From the NCBI GenBank assembly GCA_025716855.1, contig JAIXMQ010000057.1, forward strand, positions 114,707 through 178,706: a stretch of 64,000 nt of DNA, read 5' to 3'. Source of the DNA: Pilaira anomala. Its lineage: Eukaryota > Mucoromycota > Mucoromycetes > Mucorales > Mucoraceae. The position numbers were made by a program, and so were the translations under genes. Shown here one piece after another: positions 11,865-23,984 of this stretch; the first letter of the stretch is position 1; each line of letters begins with the position of its first letter. The notes under the pieces were generated by a model. That model did no database searches and was not told the origin of the DNA. It saw only the letters and a list, made by a program, of their open reading frames with translations.

Positions 11865-13535
11865 TCAACGATTACTTCCATTAAGCGTATCCTCGTCATC
11901 ACTCGAACTCTTTTCGTTAAGTGTGCCATCATCGCTAAATACGCCATTGTTATCAGATTGGCCGATTGAATATTTTCTATTACGGTCAAGTTTTGAATTC
12001 TTACAGAATTCACAACCTTCGCCAGTACAATGATGCTTCTCATCAAAAAGACCGCAATATTTAGCAGATTGAACGTATTGTAATAACTTGAGACGACGAA
12101 TAAAGATATCATGCAAGATAACACGGCGTTTGATGTTTGAGATATTATGACCTTGAATTAAGACTACTAGTAAGAAACCTTCAATAATCATGGTGGGTGT
12201 ATTACATATAAGTTGACCAGTTTCGCTCCATTGCATAGCACTAGCGACACAAATAAGTACAATAATCACAATAACAGCAAGTCCGACTGAGGCTGCCTTA
12301 GAACACATATAACCCATCCAATTACTAAAACGACTTCTGAGAGAACGGTCTTCTTCTAATGGCTTTGTAGGAAGAGGCAAATTCAAGAATTGGTAGATTT
12401 GTTCATCTCCATCAATTAAACAATCAAATTGGTTATCAATTAAGTTATCTTGACGGAAATAAACGTTTCGCAATACGAAGCCATCCAGGAAACCAATCAA
12501 ACCAGTGTAAGTACCAATAATAAGCCACCAGTTAGAGCTCCATTCCATCAGATTGCCTACGGCAAGCCAAGTAGCAAACACACAACAGGATATAAAAACA
12601 CCAACACCGGAACCAATTACATCAGCGTAGTAATCAATGGATCGATTAGCAAGAGTAACTTTAGGGGGTTGGACAGTAATAATAGGATTTGGTTCGTTAT
12701 CATTTGAAATCTCTCGTAGTGAAACTTCCAATTCAGAATCGGATTGCATGATAGACTTTAAACATTTTTCAAGATACTCCATATGACGACGTCGTGTGTT
12801 TTGAAGAAACATGGAAGTAAATGTAAGTTCAACAGCAACAGCAGTGTTAATATAAAGTTGCCATAAATCACTCCAACCAAGCATGTGACCTACACCGACC
12901 CAAGCAAAAATACCGCCCCAGTAAATAGCCCAGGCGGTCAAGGAACCTACTGCATCAGAAACCCAATTGCATGCTATATCGAACCAATTTTCAGTAGGTA
13001 AATGAACAGCGTCACCTACGTTATCGTTAATTGACATTCTATTTATTTCTTTGGTATCAACGCTTTCAATGATTTTAGGATTATCCAAAAGTCGTCTACA
13101 AGTTTTATTTCGTGACTGAAGTTGGGCAATAAATCCAACTAACGAGTTACAATGATTATGTTGTTGACGCATTAAAAGAGTATCAGATATATAACATTGG
13201 ATAGAACTACCATCTTGCATAACGATTTGCCAATTGTCAGGAGCACCAAGTACAATACCAACAATAGCCCAGATAATTAAAATCAAAAGTGTAAGGCAAA
13301 ATGCGGTACGAGAACCTGCTAGTTTGGTGACTTCATCAAATATACGACTACCCAATGGTTTCTTTTGCAAAGGACTATAAATCTTATTTTCATCCACTAG
13401 TTCATCGCCTATGAGTTTATATTCATCATTTTGATCTTTTTCTGAAGAGACAAATTGGTTAGGCGCAGCACAGGATATAGTTGTTGGTTTACCGGGGGAA
13501 CAGAATGCTTCCCAAATTCGTTTTAAAATTCTCAT
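11865..13535 (-). CDS. Low-affinity iron(II) permease, Fet4 family
   Basis: Single uninterrupted frame of 556 aa, close to the length of yeast Fet4 (552). The block WAIVGIVLGAPDNWQIVMQD followed by GSSIQCYISDTLLMRQQ is diagnostic of the low-affinity iron permease family. Hydrophobic segments appear near residues 78-97, 195-215, 305-330, 335-350, 415-440 and 445-465, consistent with a polytopic plasma-membrane protein. The tail is Cys/His- and Ser/Asp-rich (CTGEGCEFC, then SSDDED) and may be a cytosolic metal-sensing or phosphorylated region, which is inference. Such permeases import Fe2+ and also Cu, Zn and Mn when the high-affinity route is off. The lack of introns contrasts with most neighbours. 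Confidence 0.93.
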   Translation of the reverse strand: MRILKRIWEAFCSPGKPTTISCAAPNQFVSSEKDQNDEYKLIGDELVDENKIYSPLQKKPLGSRIFDEVTKLAGSRTAFCLTLLILIIWAIVGIVLGAPDNWQIVMQDGSSIQCYISDTLLMRQQHNHCNSLVGFIAQLQSRNKTCRRLLDNPKIIESVDTKEINRMSINDNVGDAVHLPTENWFDIACNWVSDAVGSLTAWAIYWGGIFAWVGVGHMLGWSDLWQLYINTAVAVELTFTSMFLQNTRRRHMEYLEKCLKSIMQSDSELEVSLREISNDNEPNPIITVQPPKVTLANRSIDYYADVIGSGVGVFISCCVFATWLAVGNLMEWSSNWWLIIGTYTGLIGFLDGFVLRNVYFRQDNLIDNQFDCLIDGDEQIYQFLNLPLPTKPLEEDRSLRSRFSNWMGYMCSKAASVGLAVIVIIVLICVASAMQWSETGQLICNTPTMIIEGFLLVVLIQGHNISNIKRRVILHDIFIRRLKLLQYVQSAKYCGLFDEKHHCTGEGCEFCKNSKLDRNRKYSIGQSDNNGVFSDDGTLNEKSSSDDEDTLNGSNR

Positions 13536-16047
13536 TGTTAATTTATAAAAGTAAAAGAACAGATAATAAATAATTCATAAAAAAAAAAAAATTTTTTTTA
13601 TCGACTTGATTAACATAATTTATATGTGTATCAAAAGGTTTTACTTGAAGATATTTTGAAAAGCGGCTTCCAATAACTGATACCTTGTTTCATTTTTTTT
13701 TTTTTTTTAACTGTATACCAAGGGTAAATTTTTATTATTTATCTGATAAAAAGTCTAATGCGAAAGCTTAAATTATCTATTGATACTATAAAGAAAAGCA
13801 GATTCTAGGGCGCACAAGAAAGGTTTATGTAAAAAGTAGAGATAGGTATATCATTATAATTTTAATAAAGAATTTTTATAACAGTGTCTTCAAAAAAAAA
13901 AAAAAAACAGATAAGTATAGATTGACATTTAATTTCTCAAAAATTGGCAAGAAAAGTGGTTACTATTCATTTTCTGACAGGTGTTCTTTGAGAAAAACCA
14001 GTTTGTATTTTTTGTTGGAACTCGATCAGGATTGATATACTTTTACATAATTTACGCAGCTTTGAAATTTTATGCTAGAAAGCAGAATATTTTCTTTCTG
14101 GTACTTTGCTTTCCATACTACCCTATAAAATTAAGTGTACGTAATACCAAGGGTTTTCTTGTAATTTAAAACTAAAAATTATCTGATTGAAATAGTTTAT
14201 CACATAATCATATATGAGACAATCAGATAATATAGAAAATTATTTTGTTTCCAATAAGTTTCGCAACACCATTTAATAGTCACAGTACCTACTCACTTGT
14301 CTCCTCAAAATGATGTGATACCATTATTTCTGAACAATTCTATTTAATCATTTGATACACATTTGTATGACCTGGAGCCTTCCTTATTTAATTTGAGTCG
14401 GGCTCATCGAGGAAGAAAACTGGGGAAAGAAAAAGTCATCGCTGGGTATACCTACTTCTCGATCTAGATTATCCGTAACAATCCTTTTGCGTACACATAG
14501 AAGATTATAGATTAAATAGTTGACACTTTAAATATGTAAAATGTATAACTATATATGACTGAATTTTACACAGCTAATAGTACTTATTAATGTTAATGAA
14601 TGATATTAAGGAATCATAAGTTACATACTTTATGATAGTGTCATAGTACCGATCATTTACCATGTGAGGGGAAAGGGAAAATACTTTACCGATCAATTTC
14701 TACCAAAACTTTTAAAAATTCTACTTAATTTCTAAATTCGAGACACATTTTTTGTTATGGAAATTAGAGTACTAAATCAAAAAAAGAATTATGCTAGATA
14801 TTTGATTTTTCTGCTGGCAAATAATAAAGGGTTCCGGAATGGTGTTCTCTATAATTTGACGTTAAAAATGCTGCAGGAGAGTACAATTTTCGGCTGTTTC
14901 CGAGATTTAGTGAATTGAACTCCGCAACATGATACACCGTTTCCCTTTGAAATGTTTTAAAAAGATGAAAAATGTAACTATCGTTTGTAGTTATTGGCAC
15001 ACTATTTTTATTTATACATATATACATACATACATGTACATTATAAGCAATATTTATATATCAAATACGTGTTAGGAGCTTGTTGTATTTCCCAGTTCAA
15101 AATTGTTGTCCTACCATCGTCGAAAAAAGGGAGGCACAATTGTCGAAGAAAAGGAAAAGGGGTTTAAGCTGTTGTGTATATCGATTCTTTTTCTTTATAA
15201 TCCAGTGAATATTTGATCTATATAAATTGAACCTTTAGTTTATACATGTGTATTAAATTTTTGATTAATGTATTGCTCCTGAATTAGACCACGTTTCCGT
15301 TTTAGGCAATTTAATTTTAATTTACAGAGAGTGACAGAGTACATACAATCGACAATATGGATTGCTTTTCTTACCTTTATTACATTGAAATCAAATACTT
15401 ATAACTACTGGATAAAACTATGTATCCGAAGCACCTTGGGTTGCAAGCACTTTCTAGTGAAACCGTATATCTTTGTGCGCCCCCATTCCACATTCCATTT
15501 GAAGCTATATATAATTTAGTGTAATTCGGTAAATAGATAATGCAACTGAACTATTTCAGTAGTGGAGTTAAGGTTATAAAAACCATAAAATATACAAATG
15601 TATACACATGTGTACATTGCAGTACCCAGAGTCATTCTTCATTTCTTTTATAATCATGATACAAAGGTTACAATTTGGCTAATAACATAAAGTGTCATCA
15701 CAGGCACCGAGTTTTAAAAAAGAAAATGTCTTTTATTTGCGTTGATGAAAGATCAGGCCCGTAACACATTTGTCCTCTCACCGGTATCTTACCCGTTGAA
15801 CTAATATTATCAGAGAGATCGAGGATTTATACAGCTAGTTTTTTTTTAAATAAAAAAAGATGAACTAAAATGCCGAATATTAAAAAGAAAGTGCCACAAT
15901 GGGCTTACACGAGAGAAAAAAAAATGCGCGTATCATTAATTACTTTATTCAAAAACGATGATATAATTAGATCTTTATCACATGCTTCAAATGATTTTAA
16001 AGATTTAATTGGAATACTTTAGTAACTTATGTTATTAAATACTAGAG

Positions 16048-16091
<44 letters not shown>

Positions 16092-16566
16092 GTTGTCTAA
16101 TTGTTTCTTGACATTGGCTACACTTCACGTAGCATAATTAAAGTTTTTGTTACTAGTCTAATTGGTCCAACGATCTTGTTTCACAAAAAAATATATCTTT
16201 AAACTCTGTGTATCTTTTTTTCGATCAAAACCATAATATGTAAACAAACCCCTACTTTGCTATTGGTCGAGTATAGGAATCCGAATTATTTACATTCCAC
16301 ACACTTTATGACGCATCTTTTATAGAAAACACAGGCGGCTCACTGGGAGCCGTTCAGTTTTTTTTTTATTTTTTTATTTTTTTTTTTTTTTTTTTTTTTA
16401 CTTATATACTCGGATATAGGCAGCAGTTTTGATAGGAAAACTTAAAAATTGCTTCTCTTCTGAAAAATATACATATAAAAACAGTATACATGTATTAAAC
16501 ATTTTAGTTTTAATAAAACTAAATAATTTATACAAATTTAATGTACACATGTATTTTATTCGTGAT

Positions 16567-16598
<32 letters not shown>

Positions 16599-18436
16599 AA
16601 AACAATGAGGTATATTGTCTTGATACAGATAACGGAACCCTGCTCCTTAACATTTCCATTTCTGTTCGATCCCCTAATAAAAAAAAATTGCGCGCCCAAA
16701 AAGGCGGGCTTTTTTTTTTTTTTTTTTTTTTTTGTTCCAGCCAGGCCCTTTTTCCTGACTCAATAATTAACTGGTCATGTTATTATATAATTTATCGAAA
16801 GATACGTGAAAGAGAAACAGCAATCTCCGTTCAAATTTCAAATATTCCCTTTTTTTAAACGCATGAAAACGGGGAAAGGAAAAAGATATTTATTATATAC
16901 CGGTGACAATTTCGGTTGTTTTGTTAAATGAGGAAACAATTGATTATTAATACATTGCCCTGAAATAGTTAAAAATAAAAAAAGTGTAGAGTTTTGACAG
17001 ATTCAAGTTTTTTTTTTAAAAAGAATGGCTTCTAACTCTTTTAAGTGAATACAAAAGATTAACTACTATGAAGTATCACGTCATTAAAGAAAACTAAAAG
17101 AGTTCAAGCTTTTTTAATCTGACTCAAGTTCTTTATCGCATGAATGAGGAATAAAGTTCGATTAAGAGCAAATGTTTTGTTTTTGTTTTGTCAAATCGTG
17201 ATTTTCCAAAAGATCAGGTTTCACATTTCAATTCCCAAATGTTGGTACGACTTCAAAGAAAAATGGTTCGACTTTTAAAAAGCTGACACTGCCAAAATGG
17301 AAACAGATAATCCATATATGTCACTTTTTCGATCACGATTAAGAAAAATATCAGACCATTCTGTCAAGGCCAATTAGAAATGTATTGTTTCATTTTATAA
17401 GTATGTAAATACATGTTTCTCTGTTAAAAGAATTGACTAATTTAACCATGCTCTTAACACAGGCATCGTAGATTTCTTATTTCCATAATAACTTGCCATA
17501 AAATTATACAAAGCATTACACTATAATGCCTAAAAAAAGGTCCGGGTAACTCCACATTTTCATGTTGCTGATAAAAAGATTTTTTTTTTATTTTAGACTT
17601 CAGACTTATTGTCAAAAAGTTAAAAAGGGGGGAGAGTGATAACTAAAGGAAATTCCTTTGTAGGGCTAATTTTTTTTTTTTTTATGACCTCATGTATGTA
17701 ACTATATTTTCAGACTGCATATATCTTTCACAAGAAAAAAAAAAAAACGCACAGGCTCAAACTTGGATGGTTTAACCCAAATAATAATAATAATAAAAAA
17801 AAACGTGTACTTGTCTAATTCTATTATTTTTGACCAAAGGAATTCCCTCCTTTATTTTGTGTTCTTTAGAACAAGGAGTAAAATAAAGGGACAGTTTTTA
17901 AGCTTCCATTTTTTTTTTTTTTTTTAATATTTCGGTTATGAATTTTGTTATATATAATTGAAAGAATAATAAATCAAGGGGGGCACGGTTCAAGCAGCCA
18001 AGTCAAGGAACTTCAAACGATCGTGTTGACTGAAAAAGGTAATAAAAGCTTAAAAAACTTGTAAATTTTGAAAAATGAGTATATACTTTCAAGGGGGAGA
18101 GAAGAAGTCAAAGGTCAAAATTTAATGCTATAAAATTTTTTTCGAAAGCGTGTGATTGGAATTAATAAAAAACCAAAAAAACCACATGGCTGTCTATGGC
18201 CATGCTATATGTTGGGATGCTCTCTCTCCCCCCTTTTTTTCTTATTTTAGAGAATTTTGTACTCTTTTATATGTATATATTTAGGCTACAAGTAACACAA
18301 GAATTGACTTATAATCCCGATTTAAATATCAAAAGGGATTGCTTATAAATGCTATAATTCATGAAAATATATAAATATATACAAAAAGTTGTACAATCCC
18401 CCTTTTAATGCATCATCATTAAAAATTTTTATTTTA

Positions 18437-18473
<37 letters not shown>

Positions 18474-18560
18474 TTTAATTCACTACTTGACACTTTTTAT
18501 TTTTATTTTTTTCTTTCTCTCTCTCTCTCATTCTTCACTTTTTTTTTTTTTTTTTTTTGT
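13536..18560. other. Five-kilobase gene-poor AT-rich stretch
   Basis: I see no supportable gene on either strand. It contains many homopolymers (T runs near 16371-16399 and 16711-16732, A runs near 16568-16597 and 18441-18467), a (TA)21 repeat, and CCAAT-type ATTGG at about 16263. Frames at 13981, 14794, 15331 and 16541 are short, low-complexity and lack motifs. The last several hundred bases probably act as promoter of the ORF at 18561. I found no convincing tRNA or rRNA signature. Confidence 0.6.
16049..16090. repeat. (TA)21 dinucleotide repeat
   Basis: Pure alternating TA over about 42 bases in the gene-poor interval. Confidence 0.95.
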
Positions 18561-19982
18561 ATGACAACAGCTTCAATGGTAGAACCAACCATAACTACAC
18601 ATAATAACCATACTGTTACAACAGAAAGTAACATGAGTCAACAAAGTAATAGTATTGCATCTATTCAAAACTCATTAATAGAATCATTTCAACAAGTATG
18701 TTCAGTTGAACAAATGGAACTCTGTCAAAAACTAGACATGTTATCAAAATCCGAACAACAACAAGCATATAAGATGGCCAAAGCATTAATTGAAAATCGA
18801 CAAGTACCAGTGACAGTAGAAGATTGGAATACTTTAACTGAATGGGTACTTACATTACGAGATCGATATACAATGCATTTAGAATCACAATGTATTCGAC
18901 AAATTTCAAGTGATAATGAACGTATTACATATTTAGATGAAGTACAACGACTTAGTAGTCTATTAGAAGATTATGGACAAGCACATGATGATTTAACTGA
19001 TTTGTTACAAGCACTTAAAAAATTACGTAACGATTGGAAACATCGCAAGAGAGATGTTGAAAATATTGTACTCTCTATTCTTTCTTCTTCTTTACTCAAG
19101 AATACAGATTTCCGTGTTGTAAAGATTGCAAGATCTCATCTTAATACACTTGGTCTTGGGTTAAGTTCGATTGGAAAATATTATATTGTTTATGAATCAT
19201 CAATGACAGATGAATTAAAGAAAGATGTATTGAATAATGTAGCAAAAGATTTTAGTATGGTGTTTCAAGAAAATGCAGCACAAAATTTAGCAAGAATGGC
19301 AGGTAGTTATCATCGCGTATTTCATCAAGAAGAAGAACAAGTAGATGTGATTGAAGAAATTCAAAAGTTAGCAAAACAAGTCTATATTAATCGACCTAAT
19401 TCAGTCATGCTTCCTTATCCTACTAGTCTTCCAACTCATCATCTTGTTATGTCGGATTCCGAAAACCAAACACCTGGTAGTACTACTAAGAGAGAATCTA
19501 CGTTTTTAGAAAGAAGAAAATCGATTATTCTTCTAGAAAACGAACAAGAACCAGAAGGAGATTCCCCACTCCTATTTAATATGGCAAAACCTGTGTTTGA
19601 ACCTGCTGGTTGGGATTGGCCTCATATCTTAAAATACAAGCGACCTAGATCAAGAAGTGGTAATGGCTCATATTATTGGTGTCGACAAATCTTGAGTTCT
19701 TCTACATTAAATGAAAGGGACGCAATTCATGATGGTACAGGTGTATGGTCTACATCTATATCAAGACTATCTGATCATTTTGCTAAAGTAGGTCAAGACT
19801 ATTATTCCAACATGTTGAACAATGCTCGTTTAATGCATTCTCACAGAGCACAAATGTTTGAGTTTGCGACCCATTCTTTATTGAAAACTTATCGTGCTCT
19901 TCAACTAGAACAAGGTTGTGCAAATCTTAGTCGTACTTTGGCTCTCTTGTATAGATTTCAGCAAGAATCAACAAGAATTTAA
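18561..19982 (+). CDS. Unrecognised 473-aa protein, mostly helical
   Basis: One uninterrupted frame with consistent coding character, stopping at 19980-19982. It starts three bases after a T20 tract and a CT-rich leader. I do not recognise the family. Residues 1-35 are Thr/Asn/Ser-rich. Residues 40-180 look amphipathic and helical, including a heptad-like stretch around LEDYGQAHDDLTDLLQALKK (about 135-155). A Ser/Thr-rich linker with possible basophilic phosphosites (KRESTFLERRKSI, about 313-325) precedes a C-terminal part with WDWPHILKY and a final helical segment. No membrane segment or signal peptide is evident. It could be a scaffold or cytoskeletal/vesicle adaptor, but nothing in the sequence decides this. 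Being intronless is unusual for this neighbourhood. Confidence 0.8.
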   Translation: MTTASMVEPTITTHNNHTVTTESNMSQQSNSIASIQNSLIESFQQVCSVEQMELCQKLDMLSKSEQQQAYKMAKALIENRQVPVTVEDWNTLTEWVLTLRDRYTMHLESQCIRQISSDNERITYLDEVQRLSSLLEDYGQAHDDLTDLLQALKKLRNDWKHRKRDVENIVLSILSSSLLKNTDFRVVKIARSHLNTLGLGLSSIGKYYIVYESSMTDELKKDVLNNVAKDFSMVFQENAAQNLARMAGSYHRVFHQEEEQVDVIEEIQKLAKQVYINRPNSVMLPYPTSLPTHHLVMSDSENQTPGSTTKRESTFLERRKSIILLENEQEPEGDSPLLFNMAKPVFEPAGWDWPHILKYKRPRSRSGNGSYYWCRQILSSSTLNERDAIHDGTGVWSTSISRLSDHFAKVGQDYYSNMLNNARLMHSHRAQMFEFATHSLLKTYRALQLEQGCANLSRTLALLYRFQQESTRI

Positions 19983-20662
19983 TTTGCATTATACATATTT
20001 CTTACTACCTGTTCATTTAATTTATTATTATTATTATTATTATTATCTAATTATCTCTCTCTCTCTCTCTCTTTTCTTTTTCACCAAAAAAAAAAAAAAA
20101 ATCCCTTTCATTCTCATCTTCCGTTTTTTTTTTATCATCGCACAAACACAAACACAACACATCTTCTGTAAATAAATGATAACAAAAATTTTTTTTTTTC
20201 TCCTTGACATTTTTCAATTAAAAAAGGGGTAATATGAAATAAACAATCCCTAACATAATACTTTTTTTAATTTAAACACAATTGATAGTTGTTGTTGTTG
20301 TTATTGTTGTTGTAATCTTTAAGCCAAAGAAAAAAAAAAAAAAAAAAAAAAAACTTTTTTTGTATTATATGCAGGTGCAAACTATCAATTCATGGTATGG
20401 TCTGTTCAGTACAAAAACTGCATGTATGTGTAAGGAATAGACTTTTTGATGTGGTACAACATACTTCAGCTAAAAGCTCGTGTTTTTTTTAAAATCTGTT
20501 TAACTCCGTTACTACAAGTAGATGAATACACACCTAAAGAAAATTGATACAAATTTAGTAATTTTTTTAAAGTCAACTGCTTTTCTCATAACTTACAGTG
20601 TAGTAGAACCATTAACTGCATTGCTTCACACCACATTCGAAGTGGCGGTATTGTATTAAAAG
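19983..20662. other. 3' flank with homopolymers and short repeats
   Basis: TTA and CT repeats at 20023-20070, A tracts at 20085-20101 and 20329-20352, and GTT repeats at 20289-20312. No gene seen. Confidence 0.5.
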
Positions 20663-20935
20663 TTATTGTTCTTTTCTTGGTTCTCTCGTAAATATGTTAG
20701 GTCTTCCAGTGTCAGACCAGAGATTGAAAGACAGATATCCTGATTCTACCTTCAATCGATCCTGAGTTTTGTTCCTTGATAGAGTACCGCCATAAGAGTA
20801 AAACTCTTTTGTTGGCATACGGAGTACTTCATTATTAGCATAATAACCAGTAAAAGCGTGGCTGCCACCTGGGTTAACTGTACAAGGCCTAAACAAGTTG
20901 TCTATCTCATTTTGCTTGAAATCGTTCATATTATC
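20663..20935 (-). pseudogene. Mobile-element ORF relic, possibly Fanzor/TnpB-like
   Basis: An 88-codon fragment on the complement has real protein character: FRPCTVNPGGSHAFTGYY, then RMPTKEFYSYGG. An upstream stretch reading FDLDKLDN precedes it. The pattern of a D/N-PG near a beta strand, then a Ser/Thr-K-E-[FY]-Y block, resembles a repeated Mucorales protein family that I associate, from memory only, with Fanzor/TnpB-like RuvC-I segments. Here the first acidic residue is Asn. Coding character fades upstream through about 21330 with stops, so this is a dead fragment at most. Confidence 0.35.
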
Positions 20936-21926
20936 GAGTTTATCTAAGTCGAATACATCAAAAAATTATTGATTTAAGCCACGACTATAGCTGTCAGTAA
21001 TTGTATTGAACATAAAGAGAGCATTGAGTAGGTGAATAAGTCTTATTGACTCTGATATTTGGTTTATTTTCAGCCTCACCAAATTTTAATATATCAGATT
21101 CTTTGTAGAGTCCAGCAAGCCCCCTGAGAGAATAAGCCAATTCTTTCTGCAGTATTGCTAATGTCTTCTATACCTAAGATCATATCATATGCGTTCTGTA
21201 CCGTAACCTTCACCTGTATTTAGAATAACTTTTGAATCTGTTAAAAAATGATTCCGGTGTATGTATGCTATTTATTGAATTAGCTAGTGTAGATGTTCCT
21301 TGAAGCGGCAAACTGCTCAGCGACTGTTATTACTTGCACAGAGTATGTTTGTAGTAGTCTACGATTATACCTATGCAACCATATCATTTATCAACTCTTT
21401 TGTAATGGAGCTGGAAACATGATAGCTTCCAATTCTTGAGGTGTTTCTTTTTTCTAATGGGTTATGAGGTATTTACTTGTTTCTCGCAAGAGGTTAGTTA
21501 CTTTAGTCCAAATATGTAGTACATAACCAAAATTATCCGATTGCCGTATAAGGAAGGAAAAAAAAAAATCTCTCAGTGTGCAATCAACAAGTTGTCAATT
21601 AGATAGATTGAAGTTGTCAGCAAAAACAATGTCATTTTAAATATGTATGTACTTTGAATTTTATTTTACTTTGGGATAATAATAATAGTAATGATAGTGA
21701 TACAATTGTAAAGAAGTATAAAAAGAAAAAGAAAAAAAAAATATATAGGAAAAGAGAGAAAGAAGTGTAAAACTAAAAAAAGAAGTGGTTTATATTGTAT
21801 ATACAAGCTGATAAGTTGTTGAAATGAAAAGGATATATATGAGAGAAAAAGACGGAAAAGAGAGAGAGAGATATGTTATATATAAAGTGATAATAATATG
21901 AAACAAGATGTACATTACAATCAAGA
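20936..21926. other. Spacer with decayed sequence and AG-rich tract
   Basis: The segment to about 21330 is less AT-biased than flanking spacer and may be more of the same mobile-element relic. The rest, to 21926, is AT/AG-rich, with AG repeats near 21861-21872, and forms the 3' flank of the next gene. No intact gene. Confidence 0.4.
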
Positions 21927-23911
21927 CTAGTTTTTGATACGAGGAGCTGTAGTAGTCATCCTTTTGGTTGTTGTTGTTGTTGTTGCTGTTTGAGTTACAC
22001 CAGCATTAGCTAATGAAGAAGTTCTTGAATTAAGAACAGGTTGCTTTCTTGAAACAATTGTAGGCTTTTTTGTTGTTGCTGTTTGAGTTGAAAGTTTTCG
22101 TGGAGAAGGTCTTTTGGGAGTAATTGTAGTAGGAGAGTAGAGAGTTGAAGAGGAAATTTTTTTGGTTTTATTAGTAGGCACGGACGGAGGAGGAGTAGTA
22201 GTAGTAGTCATGGGATATTTCTTTGTTGGCACAGATTGTTGCTGATGGATAATAGATCTTGCAGCACTGTTGGTAGCTCTTACTAATTGATCTTCTAATT
22301 CTTTACGAGACTGACCTTCGCGTTTCACCATTTGTTCTAATTCTGTAACTCTTAATAATAAAGCTTGATAAGACTTTTCTTTTTCATGAGGTTTAGCAGA
22401 TTGTTGTTGTTGTTGTTGTTGTTGATAGATAGTTTCCCATTTTTTCATTGTTTCTTCAGCAAGTTGTCTCTTTGAAGTTTGTTCATTTAAAAGAGATTCA
22501 TATTGTTCAGCACGATCTTGCCAACGTTTTTCACGCTCTTTTAAAGAATTATGAAGTAATTGTAACATATGAACCATACCACCAATAGGTGTACGTTGAC
22601 CAGTAGAAGCCATAGCAGTGATACCAATTTGGTTTTCAATAACAACAGGTGGTGTTGAAGTAGTCAGGTGACGATTATTGGATTGGTAATCTTTCCAGAT
22701 CTTTTGTATTTTAGATGCCGCATTAGTTATATTCTCCAATTCATTGTTTTCGACAAGTTGTTTTTGCTTTTGTTTAAATAATAATAATTTTCTAGGAACA
22801 TAATGTTTACGACAATTATCATCTGGTGGAATTAAAGAAGTATTGGTGATAGAATTTGCCCAACGTTTACCAGCATCACTTTTGAATTGAATCTTATTAC
22901 TGTAACAAGAAGAAGGTGTAGGCGAAGGTTTGACTGTATTTGATTGTTTTAGTAATAATAAACTTTTTGAAGATCTTTCTACATCGTTCATCCAATCGAT
23001 CACTGCACGATCTTTACTTGGATCTTTTTTAGAGAACCATTCTTGAAGTGCTAATTGATCAGGTTTCATTATTATTTCGTCTTCAGCTTTATTATTAATA
23101 TCAGCTGATGATGGAGAACAAGGTACAACTTGATCTTGAAGTAATACTGATAATCTTCTACGTTCAGCTGTTGATGTTGCTAATTTCTTTAAAAATCTTG
23201 ATCTTGGTGGAAACTCGTAATGTTCTTGTTCTGGTGTTAATGTTTGTGGAACTATAATTTCTTGTCCACCGTCAGGATAATTCTTGATTACAGCCTAACA
23301 AAAAGAAAAAGAGGAGAAAAAAGAGAGAGAAAAAGAGAGAGAAAAAGAGAGAAAAAGAAAAAGAAAAAAAGTCAGTCATCGTAATAATTGAATTATGAAA
23401 CACAAAATGAATTCCTATTATTATTTCTATATTTTCTCAATTGAACTATTTGTGTTATAAAACCTCTATCCTATCCACTTTGTTTAAAAAGTGCTTCTAT
23501 TTTGACGTAACACGAACAAAATTAGGGATATTCATAAAAGTGTTCAACGCATCACAAACAGTATAAAAAAAGGGGAAAAAAAAAAAAATAGAACGAGAGA
23601 GAAAAAAATAAAGAAATAATAATAGTAGTAAACTTCTGTGTTGCCTAGATACATAATATAAAATAAAATAAAATAAAAAAAAAAATTCGGCGCACCTTCT
23701 TCCGGTCGCCCCACATCATAAGTGACCGGGGTTCGCGTCTACGTTGCAGCACTTGTGCCATTGCTGTTGCTGCTCTAGCTGCTATTCTTTTCTGTTGCTT
23801 TTCTTCAAATGATAAAGACGTACTGTTGGATGATGCGGTGGGGCCCGTGCGTGTTTGTGGTGGTGGCCGTGCTCTACTCTCCTTTTTTTCATTTTTAACC
23901 AGCTCATGCAT
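21927..23911 (-). CDS. IQ-motif and coiled-coil protein, function unknown
   Basis: Exons 23911-23696 and 23294-21927 on the complement give 527 aa. The intron is 401 nt, long for this window, with a GTGCGC donor and a TTGTTAG acceptor. Residues 1-75 are basic with an Ala/Arg-rich helix. Around residue 260 there is an IQ-like helix (AASKIQKIWKDYQ), a possible calmodulin/myosin-light-chain binding site. A coiled coil follows (EREKRWQDRAEQYESLLNEQ onward), interrupted by a Gln8 run, then VTELEQMVKREGQSRKELED. The C-terminal 110 residues are Thr/Pro/Lys-rich, disordered and basic. The layout suits a microtubule- or actin-associated scaffold, but that is inference. I do not recognise an ortholog. 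Confidence 0.78.
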
Positions 23912-23938
23912 TTAATTACTGGGTCAATACTTGAGTAG

Positions 23939-23984
<46 letters not shown>

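Noticed and set aside
16660..16680. GTTCGATCCCC resembling a tRNA B-box
   Set aside because: The flanking bases cannot form a T-stem or acceptor stem and no A-box lies at the right distance.
16541..16858. 105-codon plus-strand frame
   Set aside because: Dominated by poly-Lys and poly-Phe from A and T tracts.
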